A DNA stretch of 64,000 nucleotides from Salipiger mucosus DSM 16094 (GTDB taxonomy: Bacteria > Pseudomonadota > Alphaproteobacteria > Rhodobacterales > Rhodobacteraceae): assembly GCF_000442255.1 (NCBI RefSeq), contig NZ_KE557274.1:190467-254466 (forward strand), given 5' to 3'. Shown here in pieces: positions 52,272 through 59,870 of the stretch. A program made the position numbers and the translations under genes. Numbering within the stretch: position 1 is the stretch's first letter; every line of letters starts with the position of its first letter. The notes beneath the pieces were generated by a model, which searched no databases, had not been told where the DNA came from, and worked only from the letters and a program-made list of their open reading frames with translations.

Positions 52272-53974
52272 CCCTTTCGTTTGCGAAACGCAGCAGTAGC
52301 CGGTCGGAAGGCCGGCTACTGTCTTGGCTTCTGCTGCCGGTGGCGCTTATAGCGCTCGGTCCGATTGTGCGCCTGCTGCTGGAGGGTGTTGGGTTCGGTA
52401 GCGGGCTGACCGGCGCTCATCTGGTCGAAGTGATCAGCCAGGGCAGCACGCACAGAGCGTTGGTGCATTCCCTGGTCACCGCCGCCGGCGGCACGATCCT
52501 ATCCGTGCTGATTGGTGGCACGTTCGCATTTCTCGTGGCACTGACGAACGTGCGGGCGCGCGGCGCCTTGGTGTTCTGCCTGATGGTGCCGATGATGATT
52601 CCGCCGCAGATCACCGCGCTTGCGTGGATGCAGGTCACGGGGCCGTCGTCGGTGATGCTGAAGATGGTGGGGCTTGCGCCACCGCTTGGCAGCTCGCAGC
52701 CGCTGCATAGCCCCGGCGGCATCATTCTGCTGCTGGGGATCCAGCACGCCTCCATCGTATTCCTGACACTCCGCGCGGGGCTGCGCCAGATTCCGGCGGA
52801 TCTCGTCGAGGCGGCGCGCATGTCCGGCGCGCACGGCCTGCGGGTCTGGGCGCAGATCGTGATGCCGCTCACGCTTCCCGCCCTCGGTGCCGGGGCAGCG
52901 ATGGCCTTCGTCACCGCCTTAGGCAATTTCGGCATTACTGCGATGCTGGGCATTCCCGCCCGCTATTCCACACTGCCGACACTGATCTACCAGCGCCTGG
53001 TGGGCTTCGGCCCCTCGGTGCTTTCCGAGGTCGCGGTGCTGGCCCTGCTGATCGGCCTCGTTGCCATCTCGGGCGTGCTGCTGGCGCGTTGGCTCCTTGC
53101 GCGCAGATCCCACGGGCTGGTGGGCCTCTCGGGACAGCCGTTATCCATTTCCTTGGGCCGCGCACGGTTGCCGGTGGAGATTGCACTCTGGACGTTTATT
53201 GCGGCCATCCTCGCGTTGCCGTTGATGGCCTTGCTCTTTACCTCGCTGATCCCGGCGTACGGCGTGTCGCTAACGTGGACGAACATGACCTTTGACGCCT
53301 GGGTTGAGGCGCTGTTGCGGCAGCCGATGACCCGCCGCGCCTACGTTAACTCAATCAGCTTGGCGTTCGGCGCCTCCGCGATCCTGATGGCGGTCTGTCT
53401 GCCGCTGGCCTGGCTGATGACGCGTCGGCCCAGTCGCGCGGCGCGTACGATAGATGTGCTGGCAGACCTGCCCTATGCGCTACCGGGGGTGGTGCTGTCC
53501 ATCGCTTGTATCCTGGCGTTTCTTGATCTGCCGTTCACTGACATGACCCTTTACGGCACGATCTGGATCATCCTTCTGGCGTATCTGGCCCGCTTCCTCG
53601 TGGTGATGCTGCGCCCGGTGCAGGCCTCTGTCGGGCAGCTGGACCCGGCCATGGAAGAGGCTGCCAGCGCGGCGGGGGCACGGCTTGGCCGGCGCTTGCG
53701 TACCATCGTGCTACCCCTTGCGGCACCGGCCGCTGCGGCGGGAGCTATCCTCGTCTTCCTGACGGCAGTCAATGAGCTGACCGTCTCGGCGCTCCTTTGG
53801 TCTTCGGGAACCGAGACCCTGGGCGTTGTTATCTTCAATCTCGAAGACAGCGGAGAGACCGTCATGGCATCGGCCCTGGCGATGTCGATTGTCCTGCTGA
53901 TCGTATTCTTGATGGCGGGAGTACAACTGTTGGCCCGCCGTCTGCCGAAAGGAGTCGTGCCATGGCAGAGCTGA
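52268..53974 (+). CDS. ABC transporter permease, fused double domain
   Basis: A 568-residue permease with two halves of about six segments each. Each half has an EAA loop that docks on the ATPase: DLVEAARMSGAHGLRVWAQI in the first and LDPAMEEAASAAGARLGRRL in the second. This two-in-one arrangement is typical of Fbp/AfuB/PhnV-type importers. The start overlaps the binding-protein stop, and the ATPase gene starts within it at 53962 (12-bp overlap), indicating translational coupling. Confidence 0.9.
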   Translation: MTLSFAKRSSSRSEGRLLSWLLLPVALIALGPIVRLLLEGVGFGSGLTGAHLVEVISQGSTHRALVHSLVTAAGGTILSVLIGGTFAFLVALTNVRARGALVFCLMVPMMIPPQITALAWMQVTGPSSVMLKMVGLAPPLGSSQPLHSPGGIILLLGIQHASIVFLTLRAGLRQIPADLVEAARMSGAHGLRVWAQIVMPLTLPALGAGAAMAFVTALGNFGITAMLGIPARYSTLPTLIYQRLVGFGPSVLSEVAVLALLIGLVAISGVLLARWLLARRSHGLVGLSGQPLSISLGRARLPVEIALWTFIAAILALPLMALLFTSLIPAYGVSLTWTNMTFDAWVEALLRQPMTRRAYVNSISLAFGASAILMAVCLPLAWLMTRRPSRAARTIDVLADLPYALPGVVLSIACILAFLDLPFTDMTLYGTIWIILLAYLARFLVVMLRPVQASVGQLDPAMEEAASAAGARLGRRLRTIVLPLAAPAAAAGAILVFLTAVNELTVSALLWSSGTETLGVVIFNLEDSGETVMASALAMSIVLLIVFLMAGVQLLARRLPKGVVPWQS

Positions 53975-55044
53975 TCTATTCCGGCCTGGCGAAACAGTTC
54001 GACGGATCCGCGCGGCCGGCACTGGACGGGATCGACGCGTGTATCGAAAGCGGAGAGTTCGTGGCCCTTCTGGGGCCATCGGGCTGCGGTAAGACCACGT
54101 TGCTGCGCCTGACTGCCGGGTTCGAGGAACCCACGCGCGGCGAGATCCGCATGGGCGACAGGCAGGTGGCCGGGCCGGGGCATTTCGTGCCCCCCGAGGA
54201 CCGCGGCGTGGGCATCGTGTTCCAGAGCTATGCGCTCTGGCCACACATGACCGTGGCGGGTAACGTGTCCTACCCGCTGAAGGTGCGTGGGCTGGCGCGA
54301 GCTGAGCGCACCCGGCGGGTGGAGGAGGCGCTCGCGCTAACCGGATTGTCCGAGTTCGCGGACCGCGCCCCGGCGCAGCTGTCGGGCGGCCAGCGCCAGC
54401 GGGTGGCACTGGCGCGCTGCCTTGTGGCCGAACCACGGGCAGTGCTGCTGGATGAACCGCTCGCAAATCTTGACTTGGCGCTGCGCGCCTCGATGCAAGA
54501 GAACTTCACGGCCTTCCACCGGCGCACCGGTGCGACAATGCTCTACGTGACCCACGATCAGGGCGAAGCGCTGGCGCTGGCCTCCCGTGTCGCGGTGATG
54601 GAGGGCGGGCGGATCCGCCAGTTCGCCGCGCCCGAGGTTCTCTATTCGGAGCCCGTGGATTGCTTTGTCGCGGGCTTCGTGGGCGACGGGGCGGTGGTCT
54701 CTGCCCGCGCGGCGGGCCCGTTCGACCGCAGCGGTCTTGAAGTGGAGGCGCTGGGTATGCGGGTCAAGGTGCGCAGCCGTGAGGCCTTGCCGACCCATTT
54801 GTGTATCCGCCCTGAGGATGTAAGCCTGACGGACGAGGGCGGCCTGCGCGCACGGGTGCGTGGGTGTACCTATCAGGGCGGACGGTTCCGGGTGGTGGTG
54901 GACGCGGCGGGCGAGGACCTCGTTGCCTTCTCGCGCAAACGGCTCGTGGTGGGCGCGCAGGTCGGTCTTCGGATCAATCGGCCCTGGGCTTTTCGCGAAC
55001 CCGGTGTAAGCGCATTTCCCGCGCGGGTGATGGTCGATGCTTGA
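53962..55044 (+). CDS. ABC transporter ATP-binding protein
   Basis: A 360-residue ATPase. Walker A GPSGCGKTT (about 38-46), Q-loop VFQSYALWPHMT, signature LSGGQRQRVALARCL, Walker B VLLDEPLANLDLALR and H-loop YVTHDQGEALAL are intact, followed by a TOBE-like C-terminus (LCIRPEDVSLTD). It energises the permease at the inner membrane. The frame remains open upstream, but MAELIYSGLAKQF at 53962 is the usual start of the family. The MBL-fold gene overlaps its last 8 bases. Confidence 0.92.
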   Translation: MAELIYSGLAKQFDGSARPALDGIDACIESGEFVALLGPSGCGKTTLLRLTAGFEEPTRGEIRMGDRQVAGPGHFVPPEDRGVGIVFQSYALWPHMTVAGNVSYPLKVRGLARAERTRRVEEALALTGLSEFADRAPAQLSGGQRQRVALARCLVAEPRAVLLDEPLANLDLALRASMQENFTAFHRRTGATMLYVTHDQGEALALASRVAVMEGGRIRQFAAPEVLYSEPVDCFVAGFVGDGAVVSARAAGPFDRSGLEVEALGMRVKVRSREALPTHLCIRPEDVSLTDEGGLRARVRGCTYQGGRFRVVVDAAGEDLVAFSRKRLVVGAQVGLRINRPWAFREPGVSAFPARVMVDA

Positions 55045-56122
55045 TGCCACCCGCAGCCCAATTCCCTGGGTCGAGGTCCTGTCGGGTCTGGGCGAAAAGG
55101 GTCCGGCCTGCATCCGGGTCTGGACCGGCCGCGAGGTCTGGCTGCTCGACGTCGGCGCAGGGCCCGAAGCCTCCTCTCCGTTCTGTCCGGCTTGGCTGGA
55201 CAGTGTGGACCGGGTTCTGATCACCCATGACCACATTGATCATATCGGAGGCGCCGGTTTCGCGGTGACGGCAGGATTGCCGATCCATTGCACGGTCGAG
55301 ACCGCGCGCTCGCTGCCGCCGGGCGCCGATGTGCATCTATTGCCGCAGCATGGCCGGACGGAGATCGCGGGCACCGTGCTGACCACAGGACCCAACGGTC
55401 ATGCCTGCGGCGGTGTGTGGTTCCACATCGCGCTTGGCGAGGGGTTGTTCTTTTCCGGCGACTGGTCGGAGGAGTCTGACTGGTTCGCATATGCTCCGCC
55501 GCCCAAGGCGGCGGTGGCGCTGATCGATTGTTCCTATCATCTGAATGATATCCCCCAGGAGGCGCGGCGGGCGAGTCTGGATGCCGCGCTAGATGCGAGC
55601 CCGCATCGCCAGCATTTGCTCCCCGTGCCTCCCTCGGGCCGGGCAGGCGAACTGGCGCTGCATCTGCTGCCGCGCGATGGCGTCTCTCTCGACGACACCT
55701 GCAGGGCGGCTTTGCGACAGATGCTGCAGGATGGCGGCGTGGCATCCGGGGCCGAGGCCCTATGGCCGCTGATCGAGGCTCCCTTCGACCCTGACGCGCG
55801 CTATCTGATTTGCGACACGCCCAATGCCGATGCAGGTGCCGCCTGGGCCATCGTGCGGGACTGGCGTGACACCGGACGGCTGGGTAGGGACGCTACGGTG
55901 ATCTTCACCGGCCATATGACGGCCCACGCCCGAGCGATCATGGCTCATGGCGGGCAGTTCCTACGCTGGAACGTACACCCGCCGCTGCGCGATCAGATTG
56001 AAATGATTCATAGCCTCGGGGCCACGCACTTTGCGCCGCTGTTCTGCGACTGCCCCGAAGACTATCTGCTGGAAACGCGTTTCCGCGCGACCCTGCTGCT
56101 GAACGAAAGGATGCTTCTGTGA
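55037..56122 (+). CDS. MBL-fold metallohydrolase of the ABC operon
   Basis: A 361-residue hydrolase. The metallo-beta-lactamase motif is ITHDHIDHIGG (about residue 58), and GPNGHACGGVWFHI, FFSGDWSEESDW and VIFTGHMTAHARAI provide later His/Asp ligands. MBL hydrolases act on phosphodiesters, thioesters or lactones; here the substrate is probably the imported compound, but this is inferred from the operon. The gene overlaps the ATPase stop by 8 bp, and the next gene starts at GTG 56119 overlapping its stop. Confidence 0.85.
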   Translation: MLDATRSPIPWVEVLSGLGEKGPACIRVWTGREVWLLDVGAGPEASSPFCPAWLDSVDRVLITHDHIDHIGGAGFAVTAGLPIHCTVETARSLPPGADVHLLPQHGRTEIAGTVLTTGPNGHACGGVWFHIALGEGLFFSGDWSEESDWFAYAPPPKAAVALIDCSYHLNDIPQEARRASLDAALDASPHRQHLLPVPPSGRAGELALHLLPRDGVSLDDTCRAALRQMLQDGGVASGAEALWPLIEAPFDPDARYLICDTPNADAGAAWAIVRDWRDTGRLGRDATVIFTGHMTAHARAIMAHGGQFLRWNVHPPLRDQIEMIHSLGATHFAPLFCDCPEDYLLETRFRATLLLNERMLL

Positions 56123-56295
56123 CCGACTTCACCTTCACCCAAGCGCTGCGCGCTCTGGATGGAATACTGGCGTCGGTCACAGAAGAGGTCAGCCGCCCGC
56201 GGCCTACGAAACCTGTGTTCCGGCCTCGTCGAGAAAATCAGGATCTTTTCTGCACCCAGTCGTCATCGATCATGTGGTGGGGTCCGATGGCCTGA
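56119..56295 (+). pseudogene. Truncated fifth gene of the ABC operon
   Basis: A GTG overlapping the MBL stop starts VTDFTFTQALRALDGILASV then TEEVSRP, a typical N-terminus of a real gene. After about 25-35 codons the reading continues into plasmid sequence (the 74-bp repeat) and stops at 56293-56295. The gene was cut at the right boundary of the cargo. Its family cannot be judged from so short a piece. Confidence 0.65.
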
Positions 56296-56307
56296 AGTGT
56301 GTTCGAC
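56234..56307. repeat. 74-bp direct repeat, right copy
   Basis: It covers the 3' end of the 56238-57059 gene plus 4 bp beyond its stop and matches the left copy at 50060-50133 with 6 differences. It borders the right end of the cargo. Confidence 0.75.
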
Positions 56308-57059
56308 GCGAACGGGCGCACGGTCAGATGAGCGTGGCCCTCCTCTGGCGCAACGTACTCGAACTTCACCTTCAGTGTCTCATCGTCGATCCGCCGCATG
56401 CTGAGCACTTCGAAGGCAATCTCCCGGGCGGGAACATCCGCCATCACCGGATCAGCCGTTTTCAGGAAGCCCGGCACCGCGGTCACGAAGCCCTCTTTCT
56501 TCATGCCGTGAGCCTCTTCCTCTTCCGCGCCCATCCTGATTTTCCCGACAAGGCACCGTTCCTCCGCAGCCTCGAACGCAGCCTCGTAGGCATGGAAGTC
56601 ATCCTGGAAAATCCGTGCCACGGCCTGCTGGACCGCGGTGTCCCCGAACTTGACCGCGGGAATGTACCAAGTGTCACGCACATTGCTTAGCCGATCCACT
56701 TCCTTCAGGTAATGGTGACATGGGTGCCCAAGAGGCATCTTCACGCGTAGTCCCGCAAGCCCTCCGAAGACTTCGAACTTGCGCATGATGCATCCACGCT
56801 TCCGAAGGACCTCGAGATTGTGCGACCAGTGCTTCGGCGCCTGGGCTTCCAGTTGCTCCGAGATCTTCTGAACGATCTCCGACGAGGAAGTCCGCACGAA
56901 GGCCGGCTTGATCTGCCATGCCTTCCTCTGAGGCGCCCAGCGCCCCTTCATCTTCTTCATGAAGGCCACGAATTCCCGGTCGTAGGGGAACACCACCTCG
57001 ACCATGTCCTCCATCTCGTACACCTGCACAGTTCCGAAGTCCACCAGCGCCATGACCAT
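56238..57059 (-). CDS. Hypothetical plasmid protein with HARP-like N-terminus
   Basis: A 273-residue protein. The N-terminal 55 residues (VEVVFPYDREFVAFMKKMKG, then RWAPQRKAWQIKP) resemble the small HARP/DUF5710-type module that precedes SNF2-like ATPases and plasmid nucleases; the match is by eye. The rest has no recognised domain. The start is ATG 57059, with AGAGAGG 4 nt upstream, rather than the TTG at 57062. The last 19 residues are duplicated at 50060-50133. It is divergent from the next gene. Confidence 0.55.
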   Translation of the reverse strand: MVMALVDFGTVQVYEMEDMVEVVFPYDREFVAFMKKMKGRWAPQRKAWQIKPAFVRTSSSEIVQKISEQLEAQAPKHWSHNLEVLRKRGCIMRKFEVFGGLAGLRVKMPLGHPCHHYLKEVDRLSNVRDTWYIPAVKFGDTAVQQAVARIFQDDFHAYEAAFEAAEERCLVGKIRMGAEEEEAHGMKKEGFVTAVPGFLKTADPVMADVPAREIAFEVLSMRRIDDETLKVKFEYVAPEEGHAHLTVRPFASNTLQAIGPHHMIDDDWVQKRS

Positions 57060-57140
57060 CAATCCTCTCTAATCCAATCGATAGATACTCGGGAACCTTG
57101 CCCTCCCCTTAATTAATCCATCTACCACCTAAGGATGAGG

Positions 57141-57169
57141 TTGACGGCAACCCTGTTCATAGAATAAAT
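57141..57169 (+). promoter_or_regulatory. Candidate promoter of the acidic membrane protein gene
   Basis: TTGACG (57141-57146) and ATAAAT (57164-57169) are 17 bp apart. The -10 box overlaps the upstream ATG at 57168, so translation from 57198 is more likely. Confidence 0.45.
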
Positions 57170-57197
57170 GGCATTATTTCAAGAACAGGACAGTGCC

Positions 57198-58193
57198 ATG
57201 AGCATGACCGCGGAAGACATTTTGCAGCTGCCCCCGGAAAAGCAGCCGGAAGCAATCGAGGACTCGGCTGACAACCTGTCCCTGGACGACATTCAGCGCC
57301 TATCGGAGGCCATGATCGAGAAGGTCGAGCAGAACCTGCAATCCTGCGACGGCTTCATCGAAGATCAGAAAGTCATCGAGAAGAGCACCGAACAGGCCGA
57401 GAACACGGAAGACCCCGCTTCTCCCCGTTCGGATGATGACTCGCATCGCGAGCAGGTGATCGAACATCAAGATACGCCTGCAGAAACCATCGAGGATGAT
57501 ACCCAACGGCCGACCGAAGACGCCGCGCAGCCGGAGATCGTAGAGGACGTCTCGGACGACTGGTCTTCCGAAGCGCCCGAGGAAACCGAACCCACTCCCG
57601 TCATGCTCACAGCCGAACAGCGCGTCGCCGAAACTCCGGAGCAAGACGGCACAGCACAGGCCGAGGATGATCCCGCCGCACGCCACGGCTTCCCGGAGCT
57701 TTCCGACGAAGACATGGAGAGCCAAAAGCGAGACCTCATCCAATCGATGATGTCGGCCTCCTACGAAGCACAGCCGGAAGACGTGGTCGAAACAGAGGAA
57801 ACCCGGAAACGTCCGATCTGGAAGGCGGCCCTGGAAGGGTTCGGAACGCTGCAGTTCCGTCTGATGCCGCTGTTCTGGGGTGTCGCCGGCGGCTGGCTCG
57901 CAATGCAGGAGATCACGTCGCGCATGGATCTGTTCCCGGCGGTCCTGGTGAGCGTTCTCGCCACGATGGTGATTGCGCAGATCATCGGCAGGATCTCAAG
58001 GCAGCCCGCCGCCATCTCCATGCTCCTGGCCGGCGCTGTCCAATGTGTCCTCGGAATTCATGCCATGGGCATTCCGGAGATCCCGTCGGAAAACCTTCTG
58101 TCGGCCGACCACCTGGTTCCGCATGCCGTCATCGTCGGGCTGGGCGTGTTCTACCTGATCGCGGCCGGCGCCACGGCCATCTTCCGTCGCTGA
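57198..58193 (+). CDS. Acidic hypothetical membrane protein
   Basis: A 331-residue protein. About 200 residues of acidic, disordered sequence (IEKSTEQAENTEDPASPRSD, WSSEAPEETEPTPV) precede three to four hydrophobic segments (LMPLFWGVAGGWLAMQEI, AVLVSVLATMVIAQIIG, AISMLLAGAVQCVLGIHAMG, AVIVGLGVFYLIAAGATAIF). A large acidic cytoplasmic domain and a membrane anchor recall structural proteins of transfer systems, but no family is recognised. AGGACAG lies 6 nt before the ATG at 57198. Confidence 0.6.
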   Translation: MSMTAEDILQLPPEKQPEAIEDSADNLSLDDIQRLSEAMIEKVEQNLQSCDGFIEDQKVIEKSTEQAENTEDPASPRSDDDSHREQVIEHQDTPAETIEDDTQRPTEDAAQPEIVEDVSDDWSSEAPEETEPTPVMLTAEQRVAETPEQDGTAQAEDDPAARHGFPELSDEDMESQKRDLIQSMMSASYEAQPEDVVETEETRKRPIWKAALEGFGTLQFRLMPLFWGVAGGWLAMQEITSRMDLFPAVLVSVLATMVIAQIIGRISRQPAAISMLLAGAVQCVLGIHAMGIPEIPSENLLSADHLVPHAVIVGLGVFYLIAAGATAIFRR

Positions 58194-58217
58194 AGGGAAG
58201 GCGCTGGCCGGGAGCGC

Positions 58218-58718
58218 CTATCTTCCGGCCCCGGGCGCAAACGGATCACGGGCATCGTCTTCCAGTGCCTGCTGCTCTTCTCGGCGCTCGATGTCCGCTC
58301 TCGCCTTCGCCATGGCCCGGGTCCGGAAACGGTCAGACGAGGAGAGCGCATTCCGCAGACCGAACCGAGCCGGGCCTTGGTCTTCTTCCTGATGCGCCCG
58401 TCCGATCCAGTCATGCCCACCGTAAAGCTCGAACGCCTTGGCCAGCACCTTTGCAGGATCCCCCTTGATCTCGTGTCGTCCCCTGATCTGTTTCAGGATG
58501 AGATGCGTGGCCCTGTAAACGGTCGTGATGTCGCTTTCGGCGAGATCGCCCTCGGCTGCATCGAAGGCCTCGAGGGCCCTCTGGAGCTCGATCAGGCGCT
58601 GGGGAAGCTGTTCGGCACCACCCTTGACCTTCAGGGCTTCGGACCCGTTTCGCTCGACCACCTCCATACGGATGGACCGGACACATTCGACGAGGTTGGA
58701 TACGTGCTGAGGCAGCAT
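58218..58718 (-). CDS. Hypothetical alpha-helical protein
   Basis: A 166-residue protein that is helical and charged: MLPQHVSNLVECVRSIRMEV then LIELQRALEAFDAAEGDLAE, TTVYRATHLILKQIRGRHEI and AKARADIERREEQQALEDDA. AAAGGG lies 5 nt before the ATG, so earlier in-frame ATGs to 58910, which overlap the divergent gene, are rejected. Function unknown. Confidence 0.55.
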   Translation of the reverse strand: MLPQHVSNLVECVRSIRMEVVERNGSEALKVKGGAEQLPQRLIELQRALEAFDAAEGDLAESDITTVYRATHLILKQIRGRHEIKGDPAKVLAKAFELYGGHDWIGRAHQEEDQGPARFGLRNALSSSDRFRTRAMAKARADIERREEQQALEDDARDPFAPGAGR

Positions 58719-58760
58719 TTTTACCCTTTCTGGATCGCCTGATGCCATATGGAGAAAGAT

Positions 58761-59252
58761 ATGAAGACCGATGAAAGCCGCGACGACACCGAACCGACCT
58801 GGTGGATGGATTCCATCCTCGGCCGCCAGGGCGAGGACCCCCAACACAACCTGCTGCGCGATACTGCCATCAATCGGATCGACATCGCCCACACGGAGCT
58901 GTCTGCCCATCTCAGATCCTCATTGTCCGGTTCGATGTCAGAGAACCAGCTTCGCCAACTTTCGGCGACCCTCATTGCCGGAGCGGCCCTCCATGTTCAC
59001 CGGGAGAACCACCCCCTGGGCCACTCCGCGCTCATGAGTTCATGCGTGGCCCAGCATCCCGATCTCGAGAAGTTCCGCGAAGACATCATCGACAGGCTGG
59101 CAACCACATCCGCGGAGAACGCGGACCTCCGCGGATGGACCAGGGCGCTGGGCATCGTTGCGGCCGCCCTGTCCGTGCTCGTCGGGTGTGTTGCGTGGGG
59201 GTGTTGTTATCCTGATCTAGGTATCAGGCTGGCTGTACCTGATGTGCCCTGA
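58761..59252 (+). CDS. Hypothetical protein with C-terminal membrane segment
   Basis: A 163-residue protein, MKTDESRDDTEPTWWMDSIL, then HLRSSLSGSMSENQLRQLSA, ending with a hydrophobic segment (ALGIVAAALSVLVGCVAWGC). It would be anchored with the C-terminus in the membrane. GGAG lies 6 nt before the ATG at 58761; a further ATG at 58749 is less likely. It overlaps the convergent kinase gene by 29 bp. No family is recognised. Confidence 0.5.
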   Translation: MKTDESRDDTEPTWWMDSILGRQGEDPQHNLLRDTAINRIDIAHTELSAHLRSSLSGSMSENQLRQLSATLIAGAALHVHRENHPLGHSALMSSCVAQHPDLEKFREDIIDRLATTSAENADLRGWTRALGIVAAALSVLVGCVAWGCCYPDLGIRLAVPDVP

Positions 59253-59829
59253 CGCGCTGGAGGACCGTATCCAGGATCGGGTCAACGCACCTCTCGAAAT
59301 CCTCGAATGACGTGTTGGAAACATCGAAGCTATCGACGTCATCGCGGTAGACGAACTCACGACAATCATCGTCGAAGGTGTGTCCATCCCGGTGGATCCG
59401 AACGAGCGTCGTGTTTTCGGCCCCGAAGTGCCGGATTAGATGGTCTGCCTCGTAGTCCATGCCAAGATCGGTGTTCACCACGATGTCCGCATCGACCGTC
59501 TCCAGGCTACGCACGAGAAGCCGGGCAACGATGTCGTATCCATGCTCGGCGCGGAGCCGTTCGCTCTTGTCGATATAGAATTCGCGCGGTGACATGCCTC
59601 GGAACTCGGACAAGGGTGTATCCTTCAGATCCTCGAACGCATGTGCATCGCCCGCCAGCCCGAGCTCCTGGTGGGCCGCGTTCTTGATCGAGGTCGTGAA
59701 CTTCACGAAGTCCGCGTGCGCCATGTCGCCGATCAGGGATCGACAGATCTCGCCCGCCGTGTCTTTGCCCGCCCGCGGTGGGCCGTTGAACATCACAAGC
59801 TGCTGCATTCTCGGTTCTCGTTTCGCCAT
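59224..59829 (-). CDS. Deoxynucleoside monophosphate kinase-like P-loop protein
   Basis: A 201-residue protein with a Walker A motif FNGPPRAGKDTAGEICRSLI (about 14-33), like phage and plasmid dNMP kinases (for example the T4 gp1 family) that phosphorylate dNMPs to dNDPs. Later, IVVNTDLGMDYEADHLI and TLVRIHRDGHTF resemble the substrate-binding and lid regions. A plasmid-encoded kinase may raise precursor supply for replication; substrate is not deducible. It follows the TrbC-like gene on the same strand with a 41-bp gap. Confidence 0.65.
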   Translation of the reverse strand: MAKREPRMQQLVMFNGPPRAGKDTAGEICRSLIGDMAHADFVKFTTSIKNAAHQELGLAGDAHAFEDLKDTPLSEFRGMSPREFYIDKSERLRAEHGYDIVARLLVRSLETVDADIVVNTDLGMDYEADHLIRHFGAENTTLVRIHRDGHTFDDDCREFVYRDDVDSFDVSNTSFEDFERCVDPILDTVLQRVRAHQVQPA

Positions 59830-59870
59830 ACCCAGCCCAGTACATGGGCTGGGTTAAGCAAAAATTTCGA

